From: Phyllostachys edulis
Taxonomy: Eukaryota; Streptophyta; Magnoliopsida; Poales; Poaceae
NCBI GenBank assembly: GCA_036346405.1
Contig: CM070546.1
Coordinates: forward strand, 109,002,826 to 109,066,825
Direction: 5' to 3'
DNA: 64,000 nt
The notes under the pieces were generated by a model that saw only the letters and a list, made by a program, of their open reading frames with translations, made no database searches and had not been told where the DNA came from. A program made the translations under genes and the position numbers. Below, piece by piece: positions 1 to 9,999 of the stretch. Position 1 is the stretch's first letter, and each line of letters starts with the position of its first letter.

Positions 1-1383
1 TTTGTGTTCTATTGATCTGGGCCAATCAATTGCAACCACAAGATCATTTTATAGGGATGGTGCAATTTGAATAATTAGCAATGGGTTGGCTTGGGGTGTT
101 GGGTTGAGCGTGTGATTCGTTGGCGCAAGAGGGCACCCATAACCTGCGGACTTCTAGACCAAAGGGATTTATAAACCTTAGCGGCGCTCTGAGTCAATTC
201 AAAGCTTTGTAAAAAGCCTTGTCGCTCTCTAGACCGCTCACCTTCTAAGTGAGCAAGGGTGACCGGAACCCGCCCCGCTAGAGAGATCGTGGATTGTGGG
301 TAAAGTTGTACACCTCTGCAGAGTGTAAAATCTATTCAATAGCCAAGTCCTTGGTTATGGACATGCTCAGTGAAATGGTGCAAGGGTAGCTTTGTGAACT
401 TGTGCTTCTGGGCACTTGGGTGAGAGGTCATGGCTTTGCCTTGAAGAGACCTTGGCCGGCTCCAGAGGGGTCATGGTGGCTCACTAGGTGGTCCGGGGTT
501 GGTTGTGGAACTCGAGTGGGTGCTCTAGGGTGGTCGTGGGAGAGGTCCCTGGTCATGGGTGTGACCAGCACTCCCACGGTTGGTTTTGGTAGTCCCAAGT
601 GGGTGCTCCAGATGGCTTTGGGTGTGAGTGGGTGCTCATAGCCTCTTTTGAAATCAAATGTATTTATGTACTAATGTTTTAACTTGAGCTTTTTTAATCT
701 ACTTATTACTTATTTTCAAACACTTTGCTTTGTGCAACTAACTTCTGACTCCTTTTGGCAAGCCTTGCATAATTATCTAATGCATACATTCCTCACGACT
801 TGTCGAGTACATTCAATGTACTCATGGCTTTTGCCCTCTGCTTTTATCAAGAAATGCAGAAGCTCCAGGAGCTCAAAGCTCGATGAAGATGAGGTCTTTG
901 GAGAACTTTAGACCTAGGGGACGCCCTCCACTCGAGCAGCGATGGGAATGTCGGTTGGACCTATCGAGAAGTATTGCTTTCATTGTTCTTGTTCTTCTGT
1001 TGTAGCCCTTGAGGCAACTCTTGTAAGAAGCTTGGCGGTTTGGTCTTTAATATATTTATAATTATTGTTTTGTCTCTTGCTCCTCTTAGCTTGTGTATGG
1101 ATTTGATTACACTTGTGTTAAGTTCTCATGCGAGCTAGCCAACTGCTCCTCTGGGACTAGCTCGGTGCCTGGGCAAGACCTCCGTGAGGTCCCACGGACT
1201 TAGCTCAGGAGGTCTGTCGGACCTCTCGTGATATACTAAGAGGTGCTACCTGCCGGTGGTTGGCCAAGACCTCTAGGAGGTCTTGCAGACCTCCCGGGAG
1301 GTCCTGGTAGACCTCCCTCGGGAAGTACCGTAGCTCAAAAAAAAAAGAGACTTTTGCTGTATATCACAGGGTGGTTCGTCACA
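1..1383 (+). mobile_element. 3' portion of a long Gypsy-type LTR
   Basis: The stretch has no credible coding sequence. It contains the 34-base motif at 297-330 that also lies inside two other long LTRs in this window (37105-37139, and 45645-45678 on the opposite strand), followed by a similar context in each. It ends in a terminal CA at 1383 (GGTTCGTCACA), after which the sequence changes to CACTA-type DNA. The start of the LTR lies before the window, so its length and target duplication cannot be judged. At 1130-1330 there is a run of short imperfect repeats built on GACCTC, GGAGGTC and similar words. The superfamily is inferred from the shared motif and from LTR style, not from any protein. 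Confidence 0.55.
297..330 (+). promoter_or_regulatory. Conserved LTR motif with CTCTGCAGAG palindrome
   Basis: A block beginning GTGGGTAAAGTTG and containing the perfect palindrome CTCTGCAGAG followed by TGTAAA. Near-identical blocks occur at 37105-37139 (same strand, in the 34863-37766 solo LTR) and 45645-45678 (reverse strand, in the chromovirus LTR). The LTRs are otherwise strongly diverged, so the block looks constrained. Its role is not known to me. Confidence 0.6.
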
Positions 1384-1717
1384 GGTGGCAAATGACTTTT
1401 CTACTAGTTAGTAAACCCATACTTGTGAGTTGTTTACGAGGCTAAACAAATTTTGAGTATATGCCAAGCGTCACATGTTCTTAAGCTGACTATTTTAAGC
1501 TTACATATTCTTGAGTAGTTGTCATGATTTGTTAACTTAGTAGATTTAGAGGTGCATATTTTGTATTGGAAGATCCAGGGGTGGGGTGCACACTTTAGTA
1601 CCAAAAGACATGATATTGTGCGATGGTTATTTAATATAGGACTGTGATAATTCAAACAATATTACTAGCCATTACAGTTTCTTCAACTCAAGTTGATATA
1701 ATGTTTTCACCTTGCAG

Positions 1718-1855
1718 CAAGGGACTGGGACTGGATCCTCCCATGTGGGCTCACAACCGGATGATGGTGCTGTCGATAGTAACGCTAATGTAAACGACAA
1801 TGACAACAACAGTGGCGACATTGATGGCGACAACAACCATATTGCCATTATGTAA
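1718..1855 (+). pseudogene. Terminal coding exon of a CACTA transposon gene
   Basis: The acceptor CACCTTGCAG at 1708-1717 is followed by 45 open codons and a TAA at 1853-1855. The peptide starts QGTGTGSSHVGSQPDDG and becomes rich in Asn and Asp. Position just upstream of the subterminal repeats of a CACTA end suggests it is the C-terminus of the element's second (TnpA-like) product or of the transposase transcript; the sequence itself has no diagnostic domain. Upstream exons are outside the window or were separated by the LTR insertion, so it cannot be expressed as an intact gene from here. Confidence 0.5.
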
Positions 1856-2209
1856 CTTTCAGTGATCTCTTGTAGTTCTTTTGACTAGCTGAACTTGAAT
1901 GTAATGGAAATAGGGACTTTCATGACTTTTGTATGCGGTACTTCACTTTAGATGTCTTTGTATGGATGAACCAATCTAGAGGTGAAGTTTATAAATGTTA
2001 GTATGCTTGCTAGTGAACATGAATCTATTGGCTACGGACTGTTTATGAAAGCTGAACTTTTTATATGTTTGTTCATTAATTATATGTTTCTTGATTGATG
2101 CAAGGTTGGTGTTGTGATTTGATTATATGATTCAGATATCCATTTAATTATGCACTCAGAATCTCAGAATATGACAAGATAAAAGTATTCTGCCGCTAGA
2201 AATCAATTT

Positions 2210-2640
2210 TACTGACAGGAAAAATCGTCAGGCTATATTTTCTGCCATTCTGGAAATCAGTTTTCCTGGCGGGCGCAAACCGTCAGTATTAATTTTCTTG
2301 ACGGTGACATTAACCGTCAGGAAATGAATTTTCTTGACGGCTACAGAAGAACAGTCAATGAAATCGTTAATTTTATTGACGATGATATTAACCGTCAGTG
2401 AAATACATTTTCTTCATGGTACTAGAAGAACAGTCAATGAAATCGCTAATTTTATTGATGGCCGGGAAATGCATGTTTTTATTGATGGGCAAAACCGCCA
2501 GGTTTAATTTTCCCGGTGGGTAACCGTCAGCCAAATTTAATTTTTCTTTCCAGCTAGTGCTGAGAGGTTTTGCCTGACGGTTAACTGTCAGAAAATTAAA
2601 ACCTGACAGTTTTTCCTATTTTACTGGCGATTTTAAATCG
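2210..2640. repeat. CACTA subterminal repeat array
   Basis: About ten degenerate copies, in both orientations, of a word like TGACGGTTAACCGTCAG separated by AT-rich spacers (for example TTTTCTTGACGGTGACATT near 2290). Inverted neighbours can form hairpins. Such arrays are the transposase binding zone of CACTA elements. Confidence 0.75.
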
Positions 2641-2667
2641 TAAAGGAATACCCGTTTCTTGGTAGTG

Positions 2668-3196
2668 ATATCAGGATGCGCACATGGTTTTGCTATACGT
2701 CCGTCGATGGATCGATCGCTGCCGCTAATTTCAAGCGTAAATACACACGTACGCACGGTCAGCATGCATGTCTCGATTGCTTAATTGGCTGTTTCATCAG
2801 TTATTCATGGAGCTATGTATGTATCTAGCTATATATACACACACACACACACTCTACCTATATGTATGTATAGCGGTTGGAGATCGAAACACATCATCAG
2901 GAGCAGTCATTCTGTCGAAGCTATGTGTAAGGCTGACTGCTCTTGATGCTATGCATGTATGCAAACACTATACACTATATATAGCTGCTGGTGTACCTTT
3001 TGGATGTACGTATATAGTACAGACAACTTACGGCCTGGATTAAGCAGATTAATTCCGTGTGATTAATTTGCAAATTCATTTAAGGGGCCTAGCTAGCTAC
3101 TCGAGACGACTCAAAGCTACGCACGTACTACTAGCTCGATTCTTTGCAACTTCAACTTTTTGGCGTTTGTATTTGTGAATGACTTCGACCGATTAG
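2668..3196. other. Unassigned DNA with (AC)n microsatellite
   Basis: No gene recognised. Contains an (AC)n run at about 2836-2852 flanked by TATA-rich sequence and many short palindromic words such as CATGCATG. The last five bases, ATTAG (3192-3196), are the left target duplication of the Copia element that follows. Confidence 0.6.
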
Positions 3197-3674
3197 TGTT
3201 AGAGTTAATCTTGTTTCGTGATATTTTTACTAGTTTCCTTTTTGGTTTCTATTCCATATCCGAGTATAAGAAGAATAGAGTTCGAGTCAGCTGAGATATT
3301 GCGTGTGTGCGTGAGTATATAAAGGGTCCTATACTTGATGTAAACATGGAGAGCGGGGAGTTGAAGAAATAGAAAAAAAGAGGAGCGCTTGGGGCTCCCG
3401 AAACACAGCCAGCCAGTTTGATCGTTTGTTCTATTCTCGTCGTATCCGTTCGTTTTGGTGTTGTCTATCCAGTGGAAAAGCGGGGCGAGCAGAGACGCTT
3501 CAAGCACCAGGGCGAGGCGTTGTGTAGCAGGCTACATCATGTGTAGCAAGAAGAATACAGGGTGCTGCTATCTTCACGTGAAGACGACCAGGAGGGTCAA
3601 GTCGGGTGGATAGGGCGCAGGAGCAACGGTCCACGGAGAAAGCTTGTATCGTGAAGGACGGAGAAATTCCAACA
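3197..3674 (+). repeat. 5' LTR of the Copia element
   Basis: Begins TGTTAGAGTTAATC and ends CCAACA. A TATA box (TATATAAAG, 3316-3324) with downstream CCTATACTTG marks the likely U3/R border. Pairs with the 3' LTR at 5667-6149. Confidence 0.95.
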
Positions 3675-3676
3675 AG

Positions 3677-3688
3677 TGGTATCAGAGC
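3677..3688 (+). other. Primer binding site (initiator tRNA-Met)
   Basis: TGGTATCAGAGC two bases after the 5' LTR is the standard complement of the 3' end of plant initiator methionine tRNA used to prime minus-strand synthesis. Confidence 0.93.
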
Positions 3689-3707
3689 GTTCTGATCTTG
3701 GCGGTGA

Positions 3708-5040
3708 TTGAAGATCATGGACGACAAGGCGAAGACCCAGGATGGGCCGATCTCCCTCCTATATCATGTCCTGACGACCGACAATTATCCGGTGTGGGCT
3801 ATGAAGATGAAGGCGAACATGCGCGCCAGGAGTCTGGGTGCGATCGTCTCCAAGGCAAAGGACAAGGAGGTGGGCGACAAGGTGGACCAGCGGCTTTGGC
3901 CATCATCTACCGGCGGTGCTGACTCTATGATGCAACAGCTCATCGGCATGGAGACGGCACGTGAGGCGTGGGTGACGCTTCAAAAGATGCACGAGGGAGT
4001 TGATCGTGTGAAGGAGGTGCGGCTCCAGAATTTGCATACCGAGTTCGAGAATCTCCAGATGAGAGAAACCCAGTCGGTGGATGAGTTTGCTGGTAAGTTG
4101 TCTTCATTGTATAATCAGATTGTCTCTATCGGCGACAAGATGGAGGAATCTGTGGCAGTGAAGAAATACCTCCGCGTGTTACCAGAAAAGTTTGTACCTG
4201 TCGTCACCACGCTCATGTACTCCCCGGATCTGGAGGAAAAGAAGATCGAGGAGATCACCGGTTCCCTCAAGACGCATGAGGAGCTACTGAAGGGGTATCA
4301 ATCCCGTAACGAGTAAAGGTATCAGTCCCATAACGAGCAGGCGTTGCTGGTAAAGGAAGATACAAGAAACGATGGCAGACGATTTGGCAGAGGTGGCCAT
4401 GAAGACAAGGTTGGGCAAGGCGATGGTGACAGATCCTGTGATAAGTCACATATCAAATGTTTTAAATGTGACAAATACGGCCACTACGTGTCGGAGTGCC
4501 GCAGCCACATAAAGTGCTTCAACTGTGACAAGTATGGGCATTATGCTTCGAATTGCCGAAACAAGAAGAAGAACGAGGAGGTAAACCTCATCCGAAGCTG
4601 TGAAAATGAAGATGACGATCCTACCCTGCTTCTCTCCTTATGTGTCAACAAGGTGCCGGTCATGGTGATGTTGAACGAGGAGAACGTACTTCCTAAACTA
4701 CGCACGGAGGGAGGAAATCACGATCATCTTGATGAGTGGTACTTGGACAAGGAGCAAGAAATCATATGACGGAGATCGCTCCATGTTCCATGAGCTCGAC
4801 GAGAAGATTTCGGGAGAAATCAAGTTTGGCAACGACTCCACGGTACAAATAAAAGGCAAATGTACAATGTTGTTGCGATGCAAGAACAAAGGATCGAAGA
4901 TACCGCTCGATATTTACTTTATACCAAGTTTGTGCAACAACATACTCGATCTCGGGCGGTTAATCGGGGTGCGAGGTGGAGCTACTGGGATGAGCTCTTG
5001 CGTGTCTACGACAAGAACAAAGATCTGTTGATGAAGGTGA
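3708..5040 (+). pseudogene. Copia gag with zinc knuckles, truncated polyprotein
   Basis: Gag coats the RNA genome in cytoplasmic particles. Codons from about 3714 (MDDKAKTQDG) give a UBN2-type Copia gag of about 200 residues, with the family signatures NYPVWAMKMKA, AREAWVTLQ and a coiled region around residues 100-130. An in-frame TAA at 4314-4316 interrupts it. The frame at 4344-4769 carries two CCHC knuckles (CFKCDKYGHYVSEC and CFNCDKYGHYASNC). A shifted frame (4729-5031) then matches the segment after the protease (IPLDIYFIPSLCNNILDLG), followed by a GAG-pre-integrase-like stretch to about 5150 (RLYKISLKTCKPVC). The catalytic Asp-Thr/Ser-Gly of protease is not seen and everything after the pre-integrase segment is deleted. 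Several frame breaks make it a pseudogene. Confidence 0.85.
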
Positions 5041-5149
5041 AAAGATCCCCGAACCGGTTGTACAAAATTTCTCTGAAAACTTGTAAGCCGGTTTGTATGA
5101 AGGGCAGTCTGGAGGAGCCAGAGTGGAACTGGAGTATTAAACCAGGACA

Positions 5150-5655
5150 TGGCGGGACCCAGGAGAGGCACGCAGTTGGCGCAGCAGGTAGAGCCTTGGG
5201 AGGTCTATACGGTGCGCAACAAGGCGTACAGGGCGCTGCAGGGGGCGGTGAGTCCCACGCGCATGAAAGGCACGGCATACGTGAAGCTGATGCAGGAGGG
5301 AGAGGCGGTGTAGCCTCAGCTAAGATGTACACAGGAAAGCGGACAGACTTGGTCCAAGAGAGAGGAGCGAGAGGCTCAGGTAATGGCGAAGCCTACGCGG
5401 CAATGGGAGCAGGTGCTCCAGCCCAGGCGGTTTGGGAGCAGGTTCTCCAGCCCAGGCGGGTGTGCAAGGAAGGACGAGTTCAGTCCAGGCGCGAGGCGCG
5501 GCAAGCGTTGGTTTGTGCATGGCTCAGGATAGAGCAAGAGCAAAGCGGTAAGACAAGTCGGCCAGAAGGAATGGCGACGGAGTGTGTAAAAGAGGAAGAC
5601 TTGGAAGTTCAGATAAGAGAGAAGATCAATGGGATCAAGGTAAAGAAACAAGATT
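5150..5655 (+). other. Non-coding 3' internal region with tandem 29-mer
   Basis: Purine-rich sequence between the deletion point in pol and the polypurine tract. Two tandem copies of a unit containing GGGAGCAGGT and CTCCAGCCCAGGCGG lie at about 5405-5460. An open frame crosses it but has no domain and biased, repeat-like composition; I regard it as untranslated leader-like DNA. Confidence 0.5.
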
Positions 5656-5665
5656 AAGGGTGTGA
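5656..5665 (+). other. Polypurine tract of the Copia element
   Basis: AAGGGTGTGA directly before the 3' LTR occupies the polypurine tract position. It is degenerate: a typical Copia tract has an unbroken AAGGGGGAG-like run. Confidence 0.6.
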
Positions 5666-5666
5666 T

Positions 5667-6149
5667 TGTTAGAGTTAATCTTGTTTCTTGATATTTTTAC
5701 TAGTTTCCTTTTTGGTTTCTATTCCATATCCGAGTAGAAGAAGAATAGAGTCCGAGTCGGCTGAGATGTTGCGTGTGTGCGTGAGTATATAAAGGGTCCT
5801 ATACTTGATGTAAACATGGAGAGCGTGGAGTTGAAGAAATAGAAAAAAAAAAAAGAGGAGCGCTTGGGGCTCCCGAAACACAGCCAGCCAGTTTGATCGT
5901 TTGTTCTATTCTCGTCGTATCCGTTCGCTTTGGTATTGTCTATCCAGCGGAAAAGCGGGGCGAGCAGAGACGCTTCAAGCACTAGGGCGAGACGCTGTGT
6001 AGCAGGCTACATCACGTGTAGCAAGAAGAATACAGGGTGCTGCTATCTTCACGTGAAGACGACCAGGAGGGTCAAGTCGGGTGGATAGGGCGCAGGAGCA
6101 GCGGTCTACGGAGAAAGCTTGTATCGTGAAGGACGGAGAAATTCCAACA
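5667..6149 (+). repeat. 3' LTR of the Copia element
   Basis: Begins TGTTAGAGTTAATC, ends CCAACA, TATA box at 5786-5794. Differs from the 5' LTR by scattered substitutions and a longer A-run near 5842. Followed by the target duplication ATTAG at 6150-6154. Confidence 0.95.
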
Positions 6150-6154
6150 ATTAG

Positions 6155-6696
6155 GATTACCGAAAGAACTGCGCACACTCGACGCAAAAAAAAAAGAAAA
6201 AGAAAGAAAGAACTCCGCACACCTGAGGGTGAGAGACGAGGCACATGCAGTATGCAGCTGCGTTTTGCCCTTCTCTAGTTCTCTCGGCCGATAATTAGCC
6301 CATACAAGGCAATTAGTATTTTCTTTTGTAGAATTTGATCCGAGACAAAACCTGGGACACATGGAATCCACATATTCATAATAGAAGTTGTAGAAGGACA
6401 CTACTTCTATGTACGTAAATCGCGACCTTATGCTGCAAAATAGATGGACATGGTCTTTTCTTTTTCTTTGATTAATGTGACAATTTGTAGCCTTTTTATT
6501 TTTCTCTAATTAATGTAGAAATTCCTAGTTTTTCTTCTCCTAGAATTAACGTGAGAGCTCCTAGAGAAGCCTCTAACCCCTAATTCGAACCAAGTTAGCC
6601 GATCATTGGCCCAAATTAATGTATGTATCTCCTTCCTTTTCTTGTTTGCACCTCCATCAATCCTAGTAGTACTACACGATGGCCGCCGCCGACTTC
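6155..6696. other. Unassigned flank
   Basis: No gene or named repeat recognised. Contains an A/G-rich run at 6186-6210 and AT-rich sequence. The three bases before 6697 are TTC, repeated after the next element. Confidence 0.5.
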
Positions 6697-7291
6697 GGGT
6701 GCGTTTGGTTGGTGGGATAAGGTTGAATGGGATAGGATGGTATAGGTAGGATGGGATCGTCCTAGATGAGATGATACAAGTATGGTGTTTGGTTGGTGGA
6801 ATAGGATGATACATGATTTTGTTTGGTTGGTGGGATAAGATGGTTCTGGTTGGTTCAAGATGGTGTTTGGTTTGATGAATGAGGTTGTATTTGGATTGCA
6901 CTAAACTTTGGGATGTTATGACATGTGGGGCCCGCATGATATTTTTTGCACTAAAATATGCCAAGAGTGGTCTTGTTTTGTTGATTAAATGACAAGGAAC
7001 ACAACGGTTCAATTGGATTGCAAATCGGATACTCGGTTTAGGAAATATGGTCATTTGAAGCTTGTAAATCAAACTATTTTTTCCGTGCGCGTCTTGGAAT
7101 TCGAGTGAACAGCGTGGTTCGGGATTTTTTTCCCGAACCGGATGATACAGCATAAACATAGAATATTCTCATTTCTTGAACCATCTCATCCCGAATGATT
7201 TGGTTCTATTCAACCAACCAAACACCTGAACGAATTCGTTTCCCATACCGAATAGTTCAGGACCAAATGATTCAACGAACCAAACGCACCC
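6697..7291. mobile_element. Tourist/PIF-Harbinger-type non-autonomous element
   Basis: Perfect 14-bp terminal inverted repeats, GGGTGCGTTTGGTT at 6697-6710 and AACCAAACGCACCC at 7278-7291, are typical of grass Tourist/Harbinger elements. The flanking trinucleotide TTC occurs on both sides (6694-6696, 7292-7294); the superfamily makes 3-bp duplications, though TTA or TAA is more usual. The interior has repeated GGTTGGTGGGATA words and no transposase. At 595 bp it is long for a MITE. Confidence 0.78.
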
Positions 7292-7374
7292 TTCATCTAC
7301 ACTAGGATTCAAATACCGTTTGTCTAACTTTACTTCATCTACCCCAGGATTCAAATATTGTTTGTCTACCTTTA
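7291..7374. repeat. Two 42-bp tandem copies beside the Tourist element
   Basis: CTTCATCTAC..AGGATTCAAATA starts at 7291 and again at 7333, a 42-bp period with a few mismatches. It abuts the right end of the Tourist-like element. Confidence 0.75.
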
Positions 7375-7489
7375 TACATATACGAGTGTATCACTGGGTA
7401 AAGCGCATGCCCCGTATGTGCATGTGTTCTCCGTTGTAATTAAAAAAACTAGATAAAACACTGTATTTGTCTTGCGTCATCTGTAAAGA

Positions 7490-7540
7490 AAAATTCTCTC
7501 GTATTTAATGGCTAAAAAATTCTCTCGTATTTAATGGCTA
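7490..7540. repeat. 26-bp direct tandem duplication
   Basis: The word AAATTCTCTCGTATTTAATG occurs twice with a 26-bp period just upstream of the left MULE end. Confidence 0.8.
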
Positions 7541-7592
7541 GAAAATACTCATGGAGTACTGGAGGCACCGGGCACGCCGGCCGGGTTGTAAA

Positions 7593-7692
7593 AGAATTTT
7601 TTTTTTAAATAATCTATTTTTTATTCGAAATATCAAAAATATTCCAGCGATATTTTTTACAAAATATCGTTTGTCGCCCAATGGTTGGGCGA
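7593..7692 (+). repeat. Left terminal inverted repeat of the MULE
   Basis: Starts AGAATTTTTTTTTTAAATAA, continues through a run containing ATTCCAGCGATATTTT, and ends with the hairpin GTCGCCCA-ATGGT-TGGGCGAC. Pairs with 17319-17424. Confidence 0.85.
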
Positions 7693-7835
7693 CAGGACCT
7701 ATCATGTGGTTGGGCGATCGCAAACTGCCGCCCAACCGTCTGCTTTAAAACCGCACTGAGGCGGCGGTTGGCGTAATTATTACGATCGCCCGACGGTTGG
7801 GCGATAGGATCTGATCGCCCAACCGTGAGAGCGAT
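7671..7835. repeat. Left subterminal GC motif cluster
   Basis: At least six copies, in both orientations, of CGCCCAACCGT or its relatives (TTGGGCGAT) in 165 bp. The right subterminal region (17145-17340) has a matching cluster. This is the likely transposase binding zone. Confidence 0.7.
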
Positions 7836-7899
7836 CAGATGTTCGATCGCCAACGGTGCGGCGATGGATAACCTATATAGCCTCATCGCGGTCCTATGG

Positions 7900-9900
7900 G
7901 CGATTCGTTTCGCAGAGGTTAAACAGTTCGGCGACCGGAGAAGAAAGAAAGGGAGAGGGGAGAAAAAAAGAGAAGGGAGAGGAAGAAGAGAAGACAAATT
8001 TGGATTGCGAGGAGGTAAGTTTGATTTATTTTGTCTTGTATTTTTTAAGTAGGTATTTAGTTAATTAAAATACTAGGTATAAGTAGCGTTAAGAGAAAAC
8101 TATAGTTAGGAAAAAAAAAGTAGATTTGTTGGTTTGTATGTAAGTAGAAGCGATAAAAAACTTTAGAAAATCCTCAAACACCAAGCGCATAGTAATAAGA
8201 TAAAATAAATAGATCGCGGACATTCAACTACTGATGGCCTTCACCAAAACGCAGTACAAATAGGAAACAAAAGGTAACTTTGGAGCATAATGACAAGAGA
8301 GTTTTTAGCACCGATGAAGTTACGATGCAGATTCATGCAATCCATTGGATTTATGTATGTTTAGGAAATCATCTATTGACTCCTAAAATGTGATATAATA
8401 TGTGTTATCTTGTCTTGTGACTAGCATTTGGTATTTTAGATTTTAATTATTAATAATTTAAGAGTCTGTTTGAGGTAGAGGATACTTATAGATAAATCTA
8501 AGGGCTGTTTTGCATTGGATGATTGAAACTATTTCTCTATTAAAAAGCTTAAATGGCTTATGCATGCTATGAATTGATGGAAGCAATTGATGCATTTATA
8601 TATTAAATCAAATGTACATGGAACACAATCTGGTACTAATGCTAGACTGATACAATTTTATATCCTTAACAATGCACAAGTTAAAGAGTCTCAACTTTTC
8701 CAATACGGTACTAGTGCAATACTTTCCTTAATGTATCAAATTCCAAAAATGTAAGCATTCAAGTCATAATCAAAATAAATAGTATATGTAGAATTTCAGT
8801 TTGTAAATTCTCTTACAAAGGAATTTCAGTTTCATATCTTATTTGAAAAATAATATTTTTAATTTCATATAATGTAGTTTTGATTTTTGAATTGTTCAAG
8901 GTGCATAGATATGAACGTCCTTATGTATGTACCAAATATTTCTATAGATATGCTCGTTACAAAAATGTAGCAAGATATCCTGCATTGCCGAGGCATTAGA
9001 ATTTGGTCATCTGCCACAAATGAAACATAAATAAGAGAAATTGAATGGTACCAACGGGTTGTGGTAAAAGATGATTAAAAATTAGGAAACAAATAAGCAA
9101 TGTTGGTTGATATTTAAGGAAACAAATAAGCAATTCATGGATTCATTGGATTGAGTTTTGGGACCGGTCATTGAAATTGAAGGATGAAGGGGTCCGATAA
9201 TCTCACCTTTCAATATGGGAATCTTCTCTGGAGCCTTCACTTAATCTTTTAGTTTTCTAAAATTTATTTTGAGTCGCAGATTGCTTAGGCGCCAACTTCA
9301 AACAATACCAACACCAACAGTTAAAGCACAATCATAGTTAATATTCCCTATCATGTAGTGCATGCTTCCATGATATAATAACCGATTCAATTTCATCAGA
9401 AAAAACAAAGCATAAGGAGGATGAATACTTTGTATAAACTAATTAGTAGAAGTAAATTAGTACGAACTAACCGACTTAGGTAATTGGTAGAAGACGGGAT
9501 GCCACTTGTAGCATTTAGGGTTGCAAGTTAGCGTCCGAATTGGATAATGCCCGCTATGGAATAGCTCGGTTTTAGGTTGAATCTGAATATGGTACCACAC
9601 GCTCATTGCGGCCTCTGCCTTAGGGAATGAATGATGTCTTGATCATCTTTGTCGTGTAGTTGTCGGCGATAGGCGAAGGGCCTTACAAATGTAAATTACA
9701 ATGTAGCAAGACTTGCATATCGTATGCGTTGAAATGACTAATTGCAATGTTGGAAATATTTGCGACCATACAATAAGTCATGCCTGTACCCACTACATTG
9801 AAAGTGCATTACGGTGTTGGCACCGCTCGTGAAGGTCCGTGCGGTGTTGACTTGAGCAGCCAACAAGCCACTCTGGTACACGGACGGCGAGAATGCACTA
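7900..9900 (+). other. 5' leader and AT-rich region of the MULE
   Basis: A purine-rich stretch at 7935-8005 followed by GCGAGGAG and a donor-like GTAAGTTTG (about 8013) looks like a first non-coding exon and intron start of the transposase transcript. From 8080 to about 9470 the DNA is AT-rich with no recognisable coding sequence and may include an unrelated insertion. From 9480 GC content rises again, but I could not recognise the transposase N-terminus in it. Confidence 0.4.
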
Positions 9901-9999
9901 ATCGAAGATGTGAAGCACCTTGGTGACCCGCAGCTTCTCTTTGAACCACGAGGTGTCTGGCGTCGACATACAAGGGCTTTGGGCCGGTCTTCCACGAAC

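Larger units (their letters stand above)
1384..2667 (+). mobile_element. 3' end of a CACTA (En/Spm-like) transposon
   Basis: Three parts fit a CACTA 3' end in order: an intron acceptor and short terminal exon (1718-1855), a zone dense in direct and inverted copies of a CTGACGGTTAACCGTCAG-like motif (about 2210-2620), and a terminal sequence whose reverse complement starts CACTACCAAGAAACGGG and ends at 2667. CACTA elements characteristically have CACTA termini, 3-bp target duplications and subterminal repeat arrays bound by their own protein. The next three bases are ATA. The 5' part is missing because the LTR at 1-1383 interrupts it. Confidence 0.75.
3197..6149 (+). mobile_element. Non-autonomous Ty1/Copia retrotransposon, complete ends
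   Basis: A full insertion: 5' LTR 3197-3674, primer binding site, gag-derived reading frames, degenerate polypurine tract, 3' LTR 5667-6149, and a perfect 5-bp target duplication ATTAG at 3192-3196 and 6150-6154. Total length is 2953 bp, far below the 5-6 kb of an autonomous Copia element. Gag, two zinc knuckles and the region between protease and integrase are recognisable; integrase, reverse transcriptase and RNase H are absent. By eye the two LTRs differ by roughly fifteen substitutions plus a poly-A length change, so the insertion is moderately young. Mobility would have needed enzymes from another element. Confidence 0.93.

Noticed and set aside
5376..5651. Plus and minus frames after the Copia pre-integrase region
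   Set aside because: Repeat-like untranslated region; the frames do not match any retrotransposon protein.
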